Positions 1 through 7,658 of a stretch of 64,000 nt of DNA are shown here, in pieces. Source of the DNA: Roseiarcus sp963816065 (lineage in GTDB: Bacteria; Pseudomonadota; Alphaproteobacteria; Rhizobiales; Beijerinckiaceae); the NCBI GenBank assembly GCA_963816065.1, contig CAWFJG010000009.1, positions 124,001-188,000 on the forward strand, in the 5' to 3' direction. Position numbers and translations under genes: made by a program. The notes beneath the pieces were generated by a model that was given only the letters and a program-made list of their open reading frames with translations, was not told where the DNA came from and ran no database searches. Numbering within the stretch: position 1 is the first letter of the stretch; each line of letters starts with the position of its first letter.

Positions 1-427
1 AGAGATCGCCGAGCTTGGCGAGCCCGTCGACAATCTCCGGATCGTTCTTTTCCTCGCCCTTGTAGAAGCGGGTGTTCTCGAGCAGCAAAATGTCGCCGTT
101 CTTCATCTTGGCGATGGCGGCGGCGGCGACATCGCCCAGGCAGTCGGTCGCGAAGCCGACCTCTCGTCCGGTGACCGAGGCCACCGCGTCGGCGACGGGA
201 CGTAGGGAATTCTTTTCGTCGGGACCGCCCTTGGGGCGGCCGAAATGGGCCAGCAAGATGACCTTGCCGCCCTTGTCGGCAATCTCGGTGATGGTCGAGG
301 CGACGCGCTCGATGCGGGTCGTGTCGGTCACTTTGCCGTTCTCGGTCGGAACGTTGAGGTCGACTCTGAGAAGGACGCGCTTTCCGGCGACGGCGGCGTC
401 GTCCAGCGTACGGAACGGTTTGCTCAT
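1..427 (-). CDS. pgk: Phosphoglycerate kinase, N-terminal part (runs off the window)
   Basis: Phosphoglycerate kinase makes ATP from 1,3-bisphosphoglycerate in glycolysis and runs in reverse in gluconeogenesis or the Calvin cycle. Only about 142 N-terminal residues are present. The protein begins MSKPFRTLDDAAVAGKRVLL and continues with RVDLNVP, then the AHFGRPKG substrate-binding segment and the LLLENTRFYKGEE segment, all family hallmarks. The start is the ATG ending at 427. It lies 109 bases downstream of the gap stop on the same strand, so it is probably co-transcribed as tkt-gap-pgk. The C-terminal nucleotide-binding half is outside the window. Identification is firm from these motifs. Confidence 0.95.
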   Translation of the reverse strand, partial: MSKPFRTLDDAAVAGKRVLLRVDLNVPTENGKVTDTTRIERVASTITEIADKGGKVILLAHFGRPKGGPDEKNSLRPVADAVASVTGREVGFATDCLGDVAAAAIAKMKNGDILLLENTRFYKGEEKNDPEIVDGLAKLGDL

Positions 428-536
428 GGTCGCAACCCTTCGAATCCAAATGCGGTCGGGTATTTTGCTTGTGCCGGACGGCCGCCGGTACTGAAACCAG
501 CGGCGGTCCGTCGCGTCAGATGCGGAGTGGCGACGC

Positions 537-1547
537 TCAGATGTGCTTGGCCAGCGCGATCGCGGTGTCCGCCATGCGGTTCGAGAAGCCCCACTCGTTG
601 TCGTACCAGCTGAGGATTCGCACGAAAGTACCGTCGATGACCTTGGTCTGGTCCATGTGGAAGATCGACGAACGGGCGTCATGGTTGAAGTCGATCGAGA
701 CGTTGGGCTTGTCGGTGTAGCCGAGGATGCCCTTGAGCGGGCCGCTGTCGGCGGCCTTCTTGATCGCCTCGTTGATCTCTTCCTTGGTCGTCGCGCGCTT
801 GGCGACGAACTTGAGGTCGACGACCGAAACGTTTGGCGTCGTGACGCGGATCGCCGAACCGTCGAGCTTGCCCTTGAGCTCCGGCAGCACGAGGCCGACG
901 GCCTTCGCCGCGCCGGTCGTGGTCGGGATCATCGAAAGCGCCGCGGCGCGGGCGCGATAGAGATCCTTGTGGAGCGTATCGAGCGTCGGCTGGTCGCCGG
1001 TGTAGGAATGGATCGTCGTCATGAAGCCGTGTTCGATGCCGATGGCGTCGTTGAGCACCTTGGCGACCGGGGCGAGGCAGTTCGTCGTGCACGAGGCGTT
1101 CGACAGGACGAGATGCTCCTTGGTGATCTTGTCGTGATTGACGCCGTAGACCACGGTGAGGTCGGCGCCGTCCGAGGGAGCCGAGACCAGCACGCGCTTG
1201 GCGCCCGCTGCGAGGTGGATTGCAGCCTTCTCGCGCGAGGTGAAGATGCCGGTGCACTCGAAGGCGATGTCGACGCCGAGAGCCTTGTGCGGAAGTTCTG
1301 CGGGGTTCTTGATCGCCGTGCACTTGATCTTGTGGCCGCCAACATTGATCGTGTCGCCATCGACCGTGACTTCGTGCGGGAAGCGCCCGTGCACGCTGTC
1401 GAAACGCAGCAGATGCGCGTTGGTTTCCACCGGACCAAGGTCGTTAATCGAGACGACCTCGATGTCCTTGCGGCCGGACTCGATAAGAGCGCGCAGCACA
1501 AGGCGCCCGATGCGTCCAAAGCCGTTAATCGCTACCTTCGTGACCAT
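537..1547 (-). CDS. gap: Type I glyceraldehyde-3-phosphate dehydrogenase
   Basis: A 336-residue cytoplasmic enzyme that oxidises glyceraldehyde 3-phosphate with NAD(P) and phosphate. The N-terminus VAINGFGRIGRLVLRA is the Rossmann dinucleotide site. SNASCTTNCLAPV at about 150-162 carries the catalytic cysteine. The length is normal and the frame is intact. An AAGGAG ribosome site lies about 7-8 bases upstream of the ATG. The gene sits between tkt and pgk on the same strand, the order often seen in alphaproteobacteria, so carbon metabolism genes are grouped. Cofactor preference (NAD or NADP) cannot be settled from the sequence alone. Confidence 0.97.
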   Translation of the reverse strand: MVTKVAINGFGRIGRLVLRALIESGRKDIEVVSINDLGPVETNAHLLRFDSVHGRFPHEVTVDGDTINVGGHKIKCTAIKNPAELPHKALGVDIAFECTGIFTSREKAAIHLAAGAKRVLVSAPSDGADLTVVYGVNHDKITKEHLVLSNASCTTNCLAPVAKVLNDAIGIEHGFMTTIHSYTGDQPTLDTLHKDLYRARAAALSMIPTTTGAAKAVGLVLPELKGKLDGSAIRVTTPNVSVVDLKFVAKRATTKEEINEAIKKAADSGPLKGILGYTDKPNVSIDFNHDARSSIFHMDQTKVIDGTFVRILSWYDNEWGFSNRMADTAIALAKHI

Positions 1548-1668
1548 CGATAGTTCTCCTTAGTCCCCGCCCGTTGCTCGCGGCCCGCGGGGGACCCGCT
1601 CATTGATACGACCGCTTGATTTAATCGCGCGCTACATGCGCCTTCATTGATCTAAAGTCTACAGGGTC

Positions 1669-1694
1669 GAAGGTGAATGCGACAATTCGCCTTC
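1669..1694 (-). terminator. Hairpin between tkt and gap
   Basis: Arms GAAGGTGAAT (1669-1678) and ATTCGCCTTC (1685-1694) form a 10-bp stem with one G-U pair and a 6-base loop, just after the tkt stop. No T-run follows on the minus strand, so it may be a processing or attenuation structure and not a full intrinsic terminator. Confidence 0.35.
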
Positions 1695-1705
1695 GGGCTT
1701 AGGCC

Positions 1706-3697
1706 TCACGATTTGAGGCGCGCCGCGGCCGCGTCCGCCACCGCTTCCGGCGTGATGTGGAAGTACTGGTAGACGGCCTTATACGGGCCGCTCTCGCCGA
1801 AGCCGGTCATGCCGATGAACGGGCCGTCGCCGATGATCGCATCCCAGCCGAACCGCACCGCCGCCTCGACCCCGACCTTGACCTTGGCGCTGCCGATCAC
1901 GGACTTCCGATAGTCCTCCGGCTGGTCGAAGAAGGCGTCCATGCAGGGAACCGAGACCACGCGCGCCGCAATCCCCTTGCCCTTGAGGATCTGCTGGGCG
2001 GCGACCGCGAGCGACACCTCCGAGCCGGAGGCGAAGATCGAGACGGCCGCTTCGCTTTCTGAGGGCGCGATCTCATAGGCGCCGCGAGCCGAGAGATTTT
2101 CGGCAACGTGCGTTCGACGGAGCGCGGGCAGGTTCTGTCGGCTCAGCGCCAGTATCGACGGCGAATGCTCGTGCTCGAGCGCCGCCTGCCAGCATTCGAC
2201 AGTCTCGACACTGTCGGCCGGCCGCCACAGATACATGTTGGGCATTGCGCGAAGCGAGGCGAAATGCTCGACCGGCTGGTGCGTCGGGCCGTCCTCCCCA
2301 AGGCCGATCGAGTCGTGCGTAAACACGTGTACGACCCGGATCTTCATCAGCGCCGCGAGACGAAGCGCCGGGCGGGCGTAGTCGGTGAAGCAGAGGAACG
2401 ACGCGCCCGAGGGGATCAGACCGCCATGAACGGCCATGCCATTGCAGGCCGCCGCCATGCCGTGCTCACGGATACCCCAGTGGATGTAGCGCCCGGAGAA
2501 GTCCTCCGGCGTGATTTCCTTGGTCGCCGCGACCTTGGTGTTGTTGGAGGGGGTCAGGTCGGCCGAGCCCGTAACGAGTTCGGGGACGGCGGGCGCAATC
2601 ACGTTGAGCGCGGCTTCGCCCGCTTTGCGTGTGGCGATCTCGGGTCCCTGCTCGGCGAGTTGGCGCTTGTAGGCGTCGATCACGCTGTCCAGATTCTTCG
2701 GCAGCTTGCCGCTGACGCGCCGCTCGAACTCCGACCGCCGCTCCGGATCGAGCTCGGCGAGCTTCTTCAGCCAGGCCTCGCGGTCTGGCGCGCCGCGCTC
2801 GCCGGCGTCCCGCCAAGCCGACAGGATATCGTCGGGGATCTCGAACGGCGGGTACGGCCAGTCGAGGTTCTTGCGAGTTGCGGCGATCTCGTCGGGGCCG
2901 AAGGCGTCGCTATGCGCCTTTTGCGTCCCCTGCCGGCCCGGCGAACCGAATCCGATCGTGGTCTTGCAGGCGATCATGGTCGGACGATCAGCGGCCTGCG
3001 CGTCCCGAATGGCCTTGTGGATCGCCTCGAGATCTCGTCCATCGACGTGGCTTGCAATCCATCCTGCGGAGCGGAAACGTGTGACCTGGTCCACGGAATT
3101 GGCAAGCGACGTATGGCCGTCGATCGAAATGCCGTTGTCGTCGTAGAAGACGATGAGCTTATTCAACCGATAGTGGCCGGCGATGGCGATCGCCTCCTGG
3201 CTCACGCCCTCCATCAGGTCGCCGTCCGAGGCGATCACATAGGTGCGATGGTCGACGACGGAAGGAAACTGCGCGGCCATCATCCGCTCGGCGATCGCCA
3301 TACCGACCGCGGTCGCGATCCCCTGCCCCAGCGGGCCGGTCGTCGTCTCGACGCCGACCGTGTGCCCGTATTCCGGGTGTCCCGGCGTCTTCGATCCGAC
3401 CTGGCGGAAGGATTTGAGGTCTTCGATGGTCAGGCCTTTGTCGCCGCCCATTCCGGTCAGGTAAGCGAGCGCATAGAGCAGCATCGAGCCGTGGCCGCCC
3501 GACAGCACGAACCGGTCCCGATCCGGCCAATGCGGATCGGCGGCGTCGAACTTGAGGACGTCGCGAAACAGCAAAGTCGCGACGTCGGCCATGCCCATCG
3601 GCAGGCCGGGATGGCCGCTCTTGGCTTTTTCCACAGCGTCCACAGTGAGGAAGCGGATCGTATTGGCCATGGAATCGTGTGTCGGACTTGTCGCCAT
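1706..3697 (-). CDS. tkt: Transketolase
   Basis: A 663-residue thiamine-diphosphate enzyme moving two-carbon ketol units in the pentose phosphate and Calvin pathways. The N-terminus has TVDAVEKAKSGHPGLPMGMAD. The ThDP-binding region GDGD-type motif appears as ASDGDLMEGVSQEA with the FYDDNGISIDG segment, and the pyrimidine domain has THDSIGLGEDGPTHQPVEH. The frame is open far upstream, but the start chosen is the ATG at 3697 (MATSPTHDSMANT), preceded by AGGAG at a good distance; the upstream extension is only antisense of zapA and DUF4164. It is divergent from the DUF4164-zapA pair and upstream of gap-pgk. Length and motifs are normal. Confidence 0.96.
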   Translation of the reverse strand: MATSPTHDSMANTIRFLTVDAVEKAKSGHPGLPMGMADVATLLFRDVLKFDAADPHWPDRDRFVLSGGHGSMLLYALAYLTGMGGDKGLTIEDLKSFRQVGSKTPGHPEYGHTVGVETTTGPLGQGIATAVGMAIAERMMAAQFPSVVDHRTYVIASDGDLMEGVSQEAIAIAGHYRLNKLIVFYDDNGISIDGHTSLANSVDQVTRFRSAGWIASHVDGRDLEAIHKAIRDAQAADRPTMIACKTTIGFGSPGRQGTQKAHSDAFGPDEIAATRKNLDWPYPPFEIPDDILSAWRDAGERGAPDREAWLKKLAELDPERRSEFERRVSGKLPKNLDSVIDAYKRQLAEQGPEIATRKAGEAALNVIAPAVPELVTGSADLTPSNNTKVAATKEITPEDFSGRYIHWGIREHGMAAACNGMAVHGGLIPSGASFLCFTDYARPALRLAALMKIRVVHVFTHDSIGLGEDGPTHQPVEHFASLRAMPNMYLWRPADSVETVECWQAALEHEHSPSILALSRQNLPALRRTHVAENLSARGAYEIAPSESEAAVSIFASGSEVSLAVAAQQILKGKGIAARVVSVPCMDAFFDQPEDYRKSVIGSAKVKVGVEAAVRFGWDAIIGDGPFIGMTGFGESGPYKAVYQYFHITPEAVADAAAARLKS

Positions 3698-3846
3698 CGT
3701 GGCTCTCCTGGTGCGTTGCGTGCAGTGAATTGGCGCCCGCTGACGGGGCGCTCGCGGTCCGGCTACGATCACTAGCCCTTCGGCAAGCCGACCGCAATTC
3801 GGTCGCGTTGCGACTCGTTCAAGCATCGCGTAAACAAAGTGTCGCA

Positions 3847-4149
3847 ATGGATGGAAACGAAACCTCGTTGGATAATCTCGACCGATCCTTGACTCGGCTC
3901 GCTGCGGCGGTCGGCCTACTCGAAAGAGCCGCCGAGCGGCGCATGCGCCACGACGAGGCGCGCGCCAACGCCGAGGAGGAGTTCGCCCTGATGCAGGACG
4001 ACCGCTCGCGTCTGGCTGTGGAACTCGACGCCGCGCTCGACCGCTCGAGGGCCCTCGATTCCGCCAGCGCGGAAGCGGGCGCCCGGCTCGCCCGCGCGGC
4101 CCAGACGATCGCGCGCGTGATCGAGCGCCTGGATCCGCCGGCGGACTAA
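3847..4149 (+). CDS. DUF4164 family coiled-coil protein
   Basis: A 100-residue, highly charged protein starting MDGNETSLDNLDRSLTRLAA, predicted to be almost entirely helical with heptad-like spacing of Leu and Ala. It matches the DUF4164 proteins that precede zapA in Hyphomicrobiales. The gene ends 32 bases before zapA, suggesting co-transcription and a role linked to cell division, though its function is not established. The ATG at 3847 is preferred over upstream in-frame codons because these overlap the tkt promoter region. No membrane segment or signal peptide is seen. Confidence 0.75.
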   Translation: MDGNETSLDNLDRSLTRLAAAVGLLERAAERRMRHDEARANAEEEFALMQDDRSRLAVELDAALDRSRALDSASAEAGARLARAAQTIARVIERLDPPAD

Positions 4150-4181
4150 CCCGAAAGCCCCATGGGAGAGAGGGTCGCGCG

Positions 4182-4517
4182 ATGGCGCAAGTTTCGGTGA
4201 CGATCGATAACCGCAAGTATCGCCTTGCCTGCAACGAGGGGGAGGAGGCCCGGCTCGAACAGCTCGCCGGCATGGTCGACGAAAAGATCAACGAGTTGCG
4301 CGGCTCCTTTGGCGAGATCGGCGACCAGCGGCTCGTCGTGATGGCGGCGCTGACTTTCGCCGACCAGCTGGCTGAGGCGCGCCAGGCGGCGGAAGCCGAG
4401 CGCGAGCACGCCGAGGGCGATGCGACCCGCGCCGAAGCGATCGCCGTCACGCTGGACGGACTCGGAGCGCGGATCGAGGATTTGGCGGCTCGGCTCGCCG
4501 GCGGCGCCGAGGGCTGA
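4182..4517 (+). CDS. zapA: Cell division protein ZapA
   Basis: A 111-residue protein that bundles FtsZ filaments at midcell. The N-terminal half (VSVTIDNRKYRLACNEGEEARL, about residues 4-25) is the ZapA globular domain. The remainder is a coiled coil rich in Ala, Glu and Arg, as in the family. Length is typical for alphaproteobacteria. It follows a DUF4164 gene, and the downstream spacer contains a 6S-RNA-like structure, the arrangement known for zapA loci in many proteobacteria. The ATG at 4182 follows a purine-rich GGGAGAGAGGG stretch. Confidence 0.9.
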   Translation: MAQVSVTIDNRKYRLACNEGEEARLEQLAGMVDEKINELRGSFGEIGDQRLVVMAALTFADQLAEARQAAEAEREHAEGDATRAEAIAVTLDGLGARIEDLAARLAGGAEG

Positions 4518-4533
4518 CGCGCAAGGGCGCCTC

Positions 4534-4660
4534 ACGCGCGCGACGGCTGCAAAGCGCCAGGCGGCTTCCTTGAGCCGGCCCAACGAAGGGACCGAGCGAG
4601 CGAGCGTCTCTCGCCGCAAAAGGCGCGAAGGACAGGAAGAACGACAGGCGCTTGGCGCGT
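4534..4660 (+). ncRNA. ssrS: Candidate 6S RNA downstream of zapA
   Basis: The spacer after zapA folds as a long interrupted hairpin. ACGCGC (4534-4539) can pair with GCGCGT (4655-4660), AAGCGCC (4552-4558) with GGCGCTT (4647-4653), and CTTCCT (4565-4570) with AGGAAG (4634-4639), enclosing a GC-rich inner region. Nested arms over about 125 bases, and the position just after zapA, match the location known for 6S RNA in many proteobacteria. 6S RNA binds sigma-70 RNA polymerase. The identification rests on position and pairing only; I cannot confirm the family consensus, and the usual neighbour 5-formyl-THF cyclo-ligase gene is absent. Confidence 0.45.
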
Positions 4661-4721
4661 CTTTGTAATTCTCCGTGACGGTGAATTTCGACTCGCGTGT
4701 TCGTTGGCCAGCGTGGCCACC

Positions 4722-4943
4722 TTACAACCCGAGGGCGCTCCGTTGCGCGCCCCGCCTCATCCGCCTGTTTTCTGCCTGTTTCGAGCCTGATAAGTGCCTG
4801 TTAACTGCCTGTTCCGAGCCTGTTCGAGTCGCCTGTTCCGTGCCGCAACCGGACGGTTGTATGACTGCCAACGCCCTGATAAGGCGAGACTTTTTGGAAC
4901 GGACCGGCGGCCCTGAAAAAATAAACCGCCTGCTAGCAGGCAA
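4722..4943 (-). repeat. AACAGGC iteron element, copy A
   Basis: Read on the minus strand, the element starts with the palindrome CCTGCTAGCAGG (4929-4940). It then has GTTCCAAA, a CCGGTTGCGG segment, six AACAGGC heptamers plus one ATCAGGC variant, mostly 11 bases apart, and ends in GGGTTGTAA. Copy B at 17299-17541 has the same order of parts. An open frame (TTG start, 73 codons) spans the element exactly, but the heptamers fall in different frames, which argues for a DNA- or RNA-level function. Confidence 0.75.
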
Positions 4944-5045
4944 ACCGCATCGGGCCGGTCCGGTTCGACAAACCCCCGAGCATGGCTTTCGGGCCGCCCG
5001 CTGCGAGCGTCTCCACGGTCGCGACAGGCGTCGTCGACGGGCTCG

Positions 5046-5906
5046 TCAGCCGCGCTTTACCGGCTTGGCGAATTCGGCGAAGGCGGCCTTGTAGTCGGGA
5101 TGCCAGCGCGACAGCGGCGGCCGGTTCTCGACGATGTCGCCTGCGGCCCACAAGATGCGCTTTGCGTCGTCCTCCCGGCTCACCTCGTTATCGGGACAGA
5201 GGATATAGAAATCGCCGGCCGACATCCGCTCGATCAGGAAATCCACGACCTGTCCCGAGGTCCACGCCCCCGCTGGCTTCTCCCCGCCGCCCGGCCGCGT
5301 CATCCCTGTGAAGGTGAAGCCGGGGATCAGAAGATGCGCAGTGACTTTGCAGCCCTCGATGTTGCGCAACTCGTGGGCGAGCGCCTCGGTCGAGACTTTT
5401 ACGCCGGCCTTCGAGACGTTGTAGGCCGTGTCTCCCGGCGGGCAGGTGATGCCCTGCTTGGAGCCGGTGCTGATGATTGCCGCCGGTGTTCCCTGCTTGA
5501 GCATCGCCGGGGCGAAGACATTCATGCCGTAAATGACGCCCCACAGGTTGACCTCGATCAGCCGGCGCCACTTCGCGAGATCGCCGAGCACGCCGCCGCC
5601 GCCGCCCATCCCGGCGTTGTTCATCAGGACGGCGACCTCGCCAAAGGCCTCGTAGGCGACGTCCCGCAGCCGCTCGACGTCCTCGTATTTGCCGACGTCG
5701 ACGACGCAGGCGCGCACGCGGCGCCCGTCGCCGGCCGCGGTCGCGATGTGAGCCTCGGCGGTCCCGAGCGCCGCCGCGTTCGCGTCGGCCAGCACGACTT
5801 TCATGCCGAGGCGGACAAAGGCCTCTGCAGCGGCGAGGCCGATGCCGCTCGCCGCGCCGGTGATCACCGCGACGCGGTTCGACTGGAGTGCGGGGTGGAT
5901 GGGCAT
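5046..5906 (-). CDS. Short-chain dehydrogenase/reductase
   Basis: A 286-residue NAD(P)-dependent oxidoreductase of the SDR family. It has the cofactor motif TGAASGIG at about residues 15-22, the NNAG motif near residue 95, and the catalytic Tyr-Lys pair in YNVSKAGVK near 165-172, with a Ser in ISTGSKQG upstream. Asp in VVLADAN after beta-2 suggests NAD preference. The ATG at 5906 (MPIHPALQSNRVAV) is chosen because AAGGA precedes it; an in-frame upstream extension is not supported. The long C-terminal tail with SAGDFYILCPDNEVSRE resembles uncharacterised SDRs. The substrate is unknown. It lies alone between repeat copy A and a divergent L,D-transpeptidase gene. Confidence 0.88.
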   Translation of the reverse strand: MPIHPALQSNRVAVITGAASGIGLAAAEAFVRLGMKVVLADANAAALGTAEAHIATAAGDGRRVRACVVDVGKYEDVERLRDVAYEAFGEVAVLMNNAGMGGGGGVLGDLAKWRRLIEVNLWGVIYGMNVFAPAMLKQGTPAAIISTGSKQGITCPPGDTAYNVSKAGVKVSTEALAHELRNIEGCKVTAHLLIPGFTFTGMTRPGGGEKPAGAWTSGQVVDFLIERMSAGDFYILCPDNEVSREDDAKRILWAAGDIVENRPPLSRWHPDYKAAFAEFAKPVKRG

Positions 5907-6046
5907 GAACGCGATCCTTCCTGTTTTTTGCGGCGCCTTGGTGACCGTTTGGGGCGCCCGTATCCGAAACGCGAATTGACGCTCGTCAATTCGCCGCAAT
6001 CCTTTTCAATGTCCAGATCCTGATTATCGATCGGCCAACGAAGCGG

Positions 6047-6781
6047 ATGCTCGTCATGTCCCATCAGCGCGCGGCCCCTGTCATGTCCATCCGGCGCGCC
6101 GCACTGCTCGCGGCCGTCGCCCTCGTGCTGACGACGCCGCGCTCCAGCCCAGCCTTTGCGCAGACATGGTGGCCATTCGGCCAGCCCCCGACGGCGGCGC
6201 CTCACATCCAGCCGTCGCCCGGAGCTCAGCCCGTCCAGCTGCAGCCTGGAGTCCAGACCGTCGCGCTGCCGCCCGACGCCGACCCCGCCTATTCGACCCC
6301 GGTGGATCTCGACGGCGACGTCGATCTTGCCCGAACGACCCGGCGAGTCGTCCGCGACCCCACCGGCCAAGCGGCCGGCACGCTGACGATCAACACCCGG
6401 CTGCGCAAGCTCTACCTGTCGCTTGGCGATGGGCAGGCGATTGAATACGGCATTGGCGTAGGTCGGCAGGGTTTCGCCTGGAAGGGCGTGGCGGAGATCG
6501 GCCGGAAGGCCTACTGGCCGGGATGGACGCCCCCGCCGGAAATGCTGGAGCGCAGTCCCGAGTTGCCGCCGCACCTCGACGGCGGCCTCGACAATCCGTT
6601 GGGGGCGCGTGCGCTCTATCTCTTCGAGGACAACAAGGACACGTTATTTCGAATCCACGGCACGAACGAGCCCAAGTCGATCGGTCACGCCGTGTCGTCG
6701 GGCTGCATCCGCATGCTCAACGCCGACGTGATCGATCTCTATGGGCGCGTGGCCAAGGGCACGAAAGTGGTGGTGCTGTAA
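6047..6781 (+). CDS. L,D-transpeptidase (YkuD domain), secreted
   Basis: A 244-residue periplasmic enzyme expected to form 3-3 peptidoglycan cross-links or anchor proteins to the wall. A signal peptide runs to about residue 39 (ALLAAVALVLTT...AFAQ), followed by a Pro-rich linker and a YkuD domain from about 115. The active-site region reads IHGTNEPKSIGH then SSGCIRM, with His, catalytic Cys and Arg present. YWPGWTPPPEML and GGLDNPLGARALYL are typical of the alphaproteobacterial subgroup. A paralogue at 42787-43515 has lost several of these residues. The start could be any of three early Met codons; the first is used here. Confidence 0.92.
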   Translation: MLVMSHQRAAPVMSIRRAALLAAVALVLTTPRSSPAFAQTWWPFGQPPTAAPHIQPSPGAQPVQLQPGVQTVALPPDADPAYSTPVDLDGDVDLARTTRRVVRDPTGQAAGTLTINTRLRKLYLSLGDGQAIEYGIGVGRQGFAWKGVAEIGRKAYWPGWTPPPEMLERSPELPPHLDGGLDNPLGARALYLFEDNKDTLFRIHGTNEPKSIGHAVSSGCIRMLNADVIDLYGRVAKGTKVVVL

Positions 6782-6830
6782 CCGCCATCGGTGACGGCCC
6801 GCCGTCCCTTATGCGGGACACAACGCAAAC

Positions 6831-6850
6831 GGGGCGGCCGAAGCCGCCCC
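6831..6850. terminator. GC-rich hairpin between convergent genes
   Basis: GGGGCGGC (6831-6838), loop CGAA, GCCGCCCC (6843-6850): a perfect 8-bp stem with a stable tetraloop, placed between the ends of two convergent genes. T-runs are weak on both sides, but position and stability suit a bidirectional terminator. Confidence 0.6.
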
Positions 6851-6890
6851 GATCGATGCGCGCTATTCAGGCCCGCCGCTGTGAGACGCC

Positions 6891-7355
6891 TTACGGCATG
6901 CAAATGTGGTTGCCGGAGATGAGATCGCAGTAGCCAATCGCGCCGGGCTGGGGCGGGACGTGGCTCTCGTAGCTCGAAACCTCGGTGCCTGTCGCCGCGG
7001 GGTTGGTCATACCGCCGGCCACCATCGGCGTTCCGCCGAACCCGCCAAAGGGCGCGGCGACGATCTCGAATGGCGCGGCGACAATCGCGCCTACCGGCCC
7101 ATAGCCGGGGGCATACCCAGCGGGGGGCGCATAACCGGCCGGCTCGCCACTGCAGACGCGGTTGCCGGAAATGATGTCGCAGCTTCCGTTGAACGCCGGC
7201 TGCCGCCGGACGTGGCTCTCGTAGCTATAGGCAGGCGCGCCCGTGTTGGGCGCGATCGTCTGCGGCGCTCCGTAGTAGTAGGTCTGGGCCGAGGCGGCCG
7301 ACGCCAGCGCGCAGAGCGAAGCGGCGGAAATGGACGCGATCAGTGCGGTTCGCAT
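6891..7355 (-). CDS. Secreted protein with a duplicated YESHV-CD-ISGN motif
   Basis: A 154-residue exported protein of unknown function. A signal peptide (MRTALIASISAASLCALASA, cut near AASAQ) is followed by two copies of one motif: YSYESHVRRQPAFNGSCDII with SGNRVC, and SSYESHVPPQPGAIGYCDLI with SGNHIC. Each carries two cysteines, so two small disulphide loops are likely. A Gly/Pro/Ala/Tyr-rich linker joins them. I do not recognise a named family. The start has a purine-rich GGAGAG site upstream. It is convergent with the L,D-transpeptidase, so a cell-envelope role is possible but is inference. Confidence 0.8.
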   Translation of the reverse strand: MRTALIASISAASLCALASAASAQTYYYGAPQTIAPNTGAPAYSYESHVRRQPAFNGSCDIISGNRVCSGEPAGYAPPAGYAPGYGPVGAIVAAPFEIVAAPFGGFGGTPMVAGGMTNPAATGTEVSSYESHVPPQPGAIGYCDLISGNHICMP

Positions 7356-7658
7356 GGAATCTCTCCTTCAGCGGGCTCCGGGCGATCCTGTCGTGAGGGT
7401 GCGCCGGAGGTCACGGCCAGCGGTTCAGAGCCGCAGGACCATCGCCCGTTCAACGCGGAACATAGCGCCCGGTTCCCGACGCCCTCTTCGGCTCGCAAAG
7501 GCGTGATCGCGACGCTCGGGGCGCTGGAGCGCCAGAGGCGCGACCGGATTCCCGAGATGGATCCGCTCGATTGGCGGCGGTCGCATCCCGCACGCCTCGG
7601 CAGTCGCTGGGGCGGTCAGAATAGCCGCCCCACCAATCCGCCACGCGGCCCGCAGGCT

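Noticed and set aside
543..1553. A 336-codon plus-strand frame over gap
   Set aside because: Exact antisense of glyceraldehyde-3-phosphate dehydrogenase with no recognisable protein; a GC-rich shadow.
2108..3775. A 555-codon plus-strand frame over tkt
   Set aside because: Antisense of transketolase; the minus strand has all transketolase motifs.
3698..4450. N-terminal extension of the transketolase frame to 4450
   Set aside because: The added part is antisense of zapA and DUF4164. The Met at 3697 has a good ribosome site and gives the family length.
4722..4943. A CRISPR-like array of AACAGGC
   Set aside because: The repeats are seven bases with about four-base gaps, far too short for CRISPR spacers.
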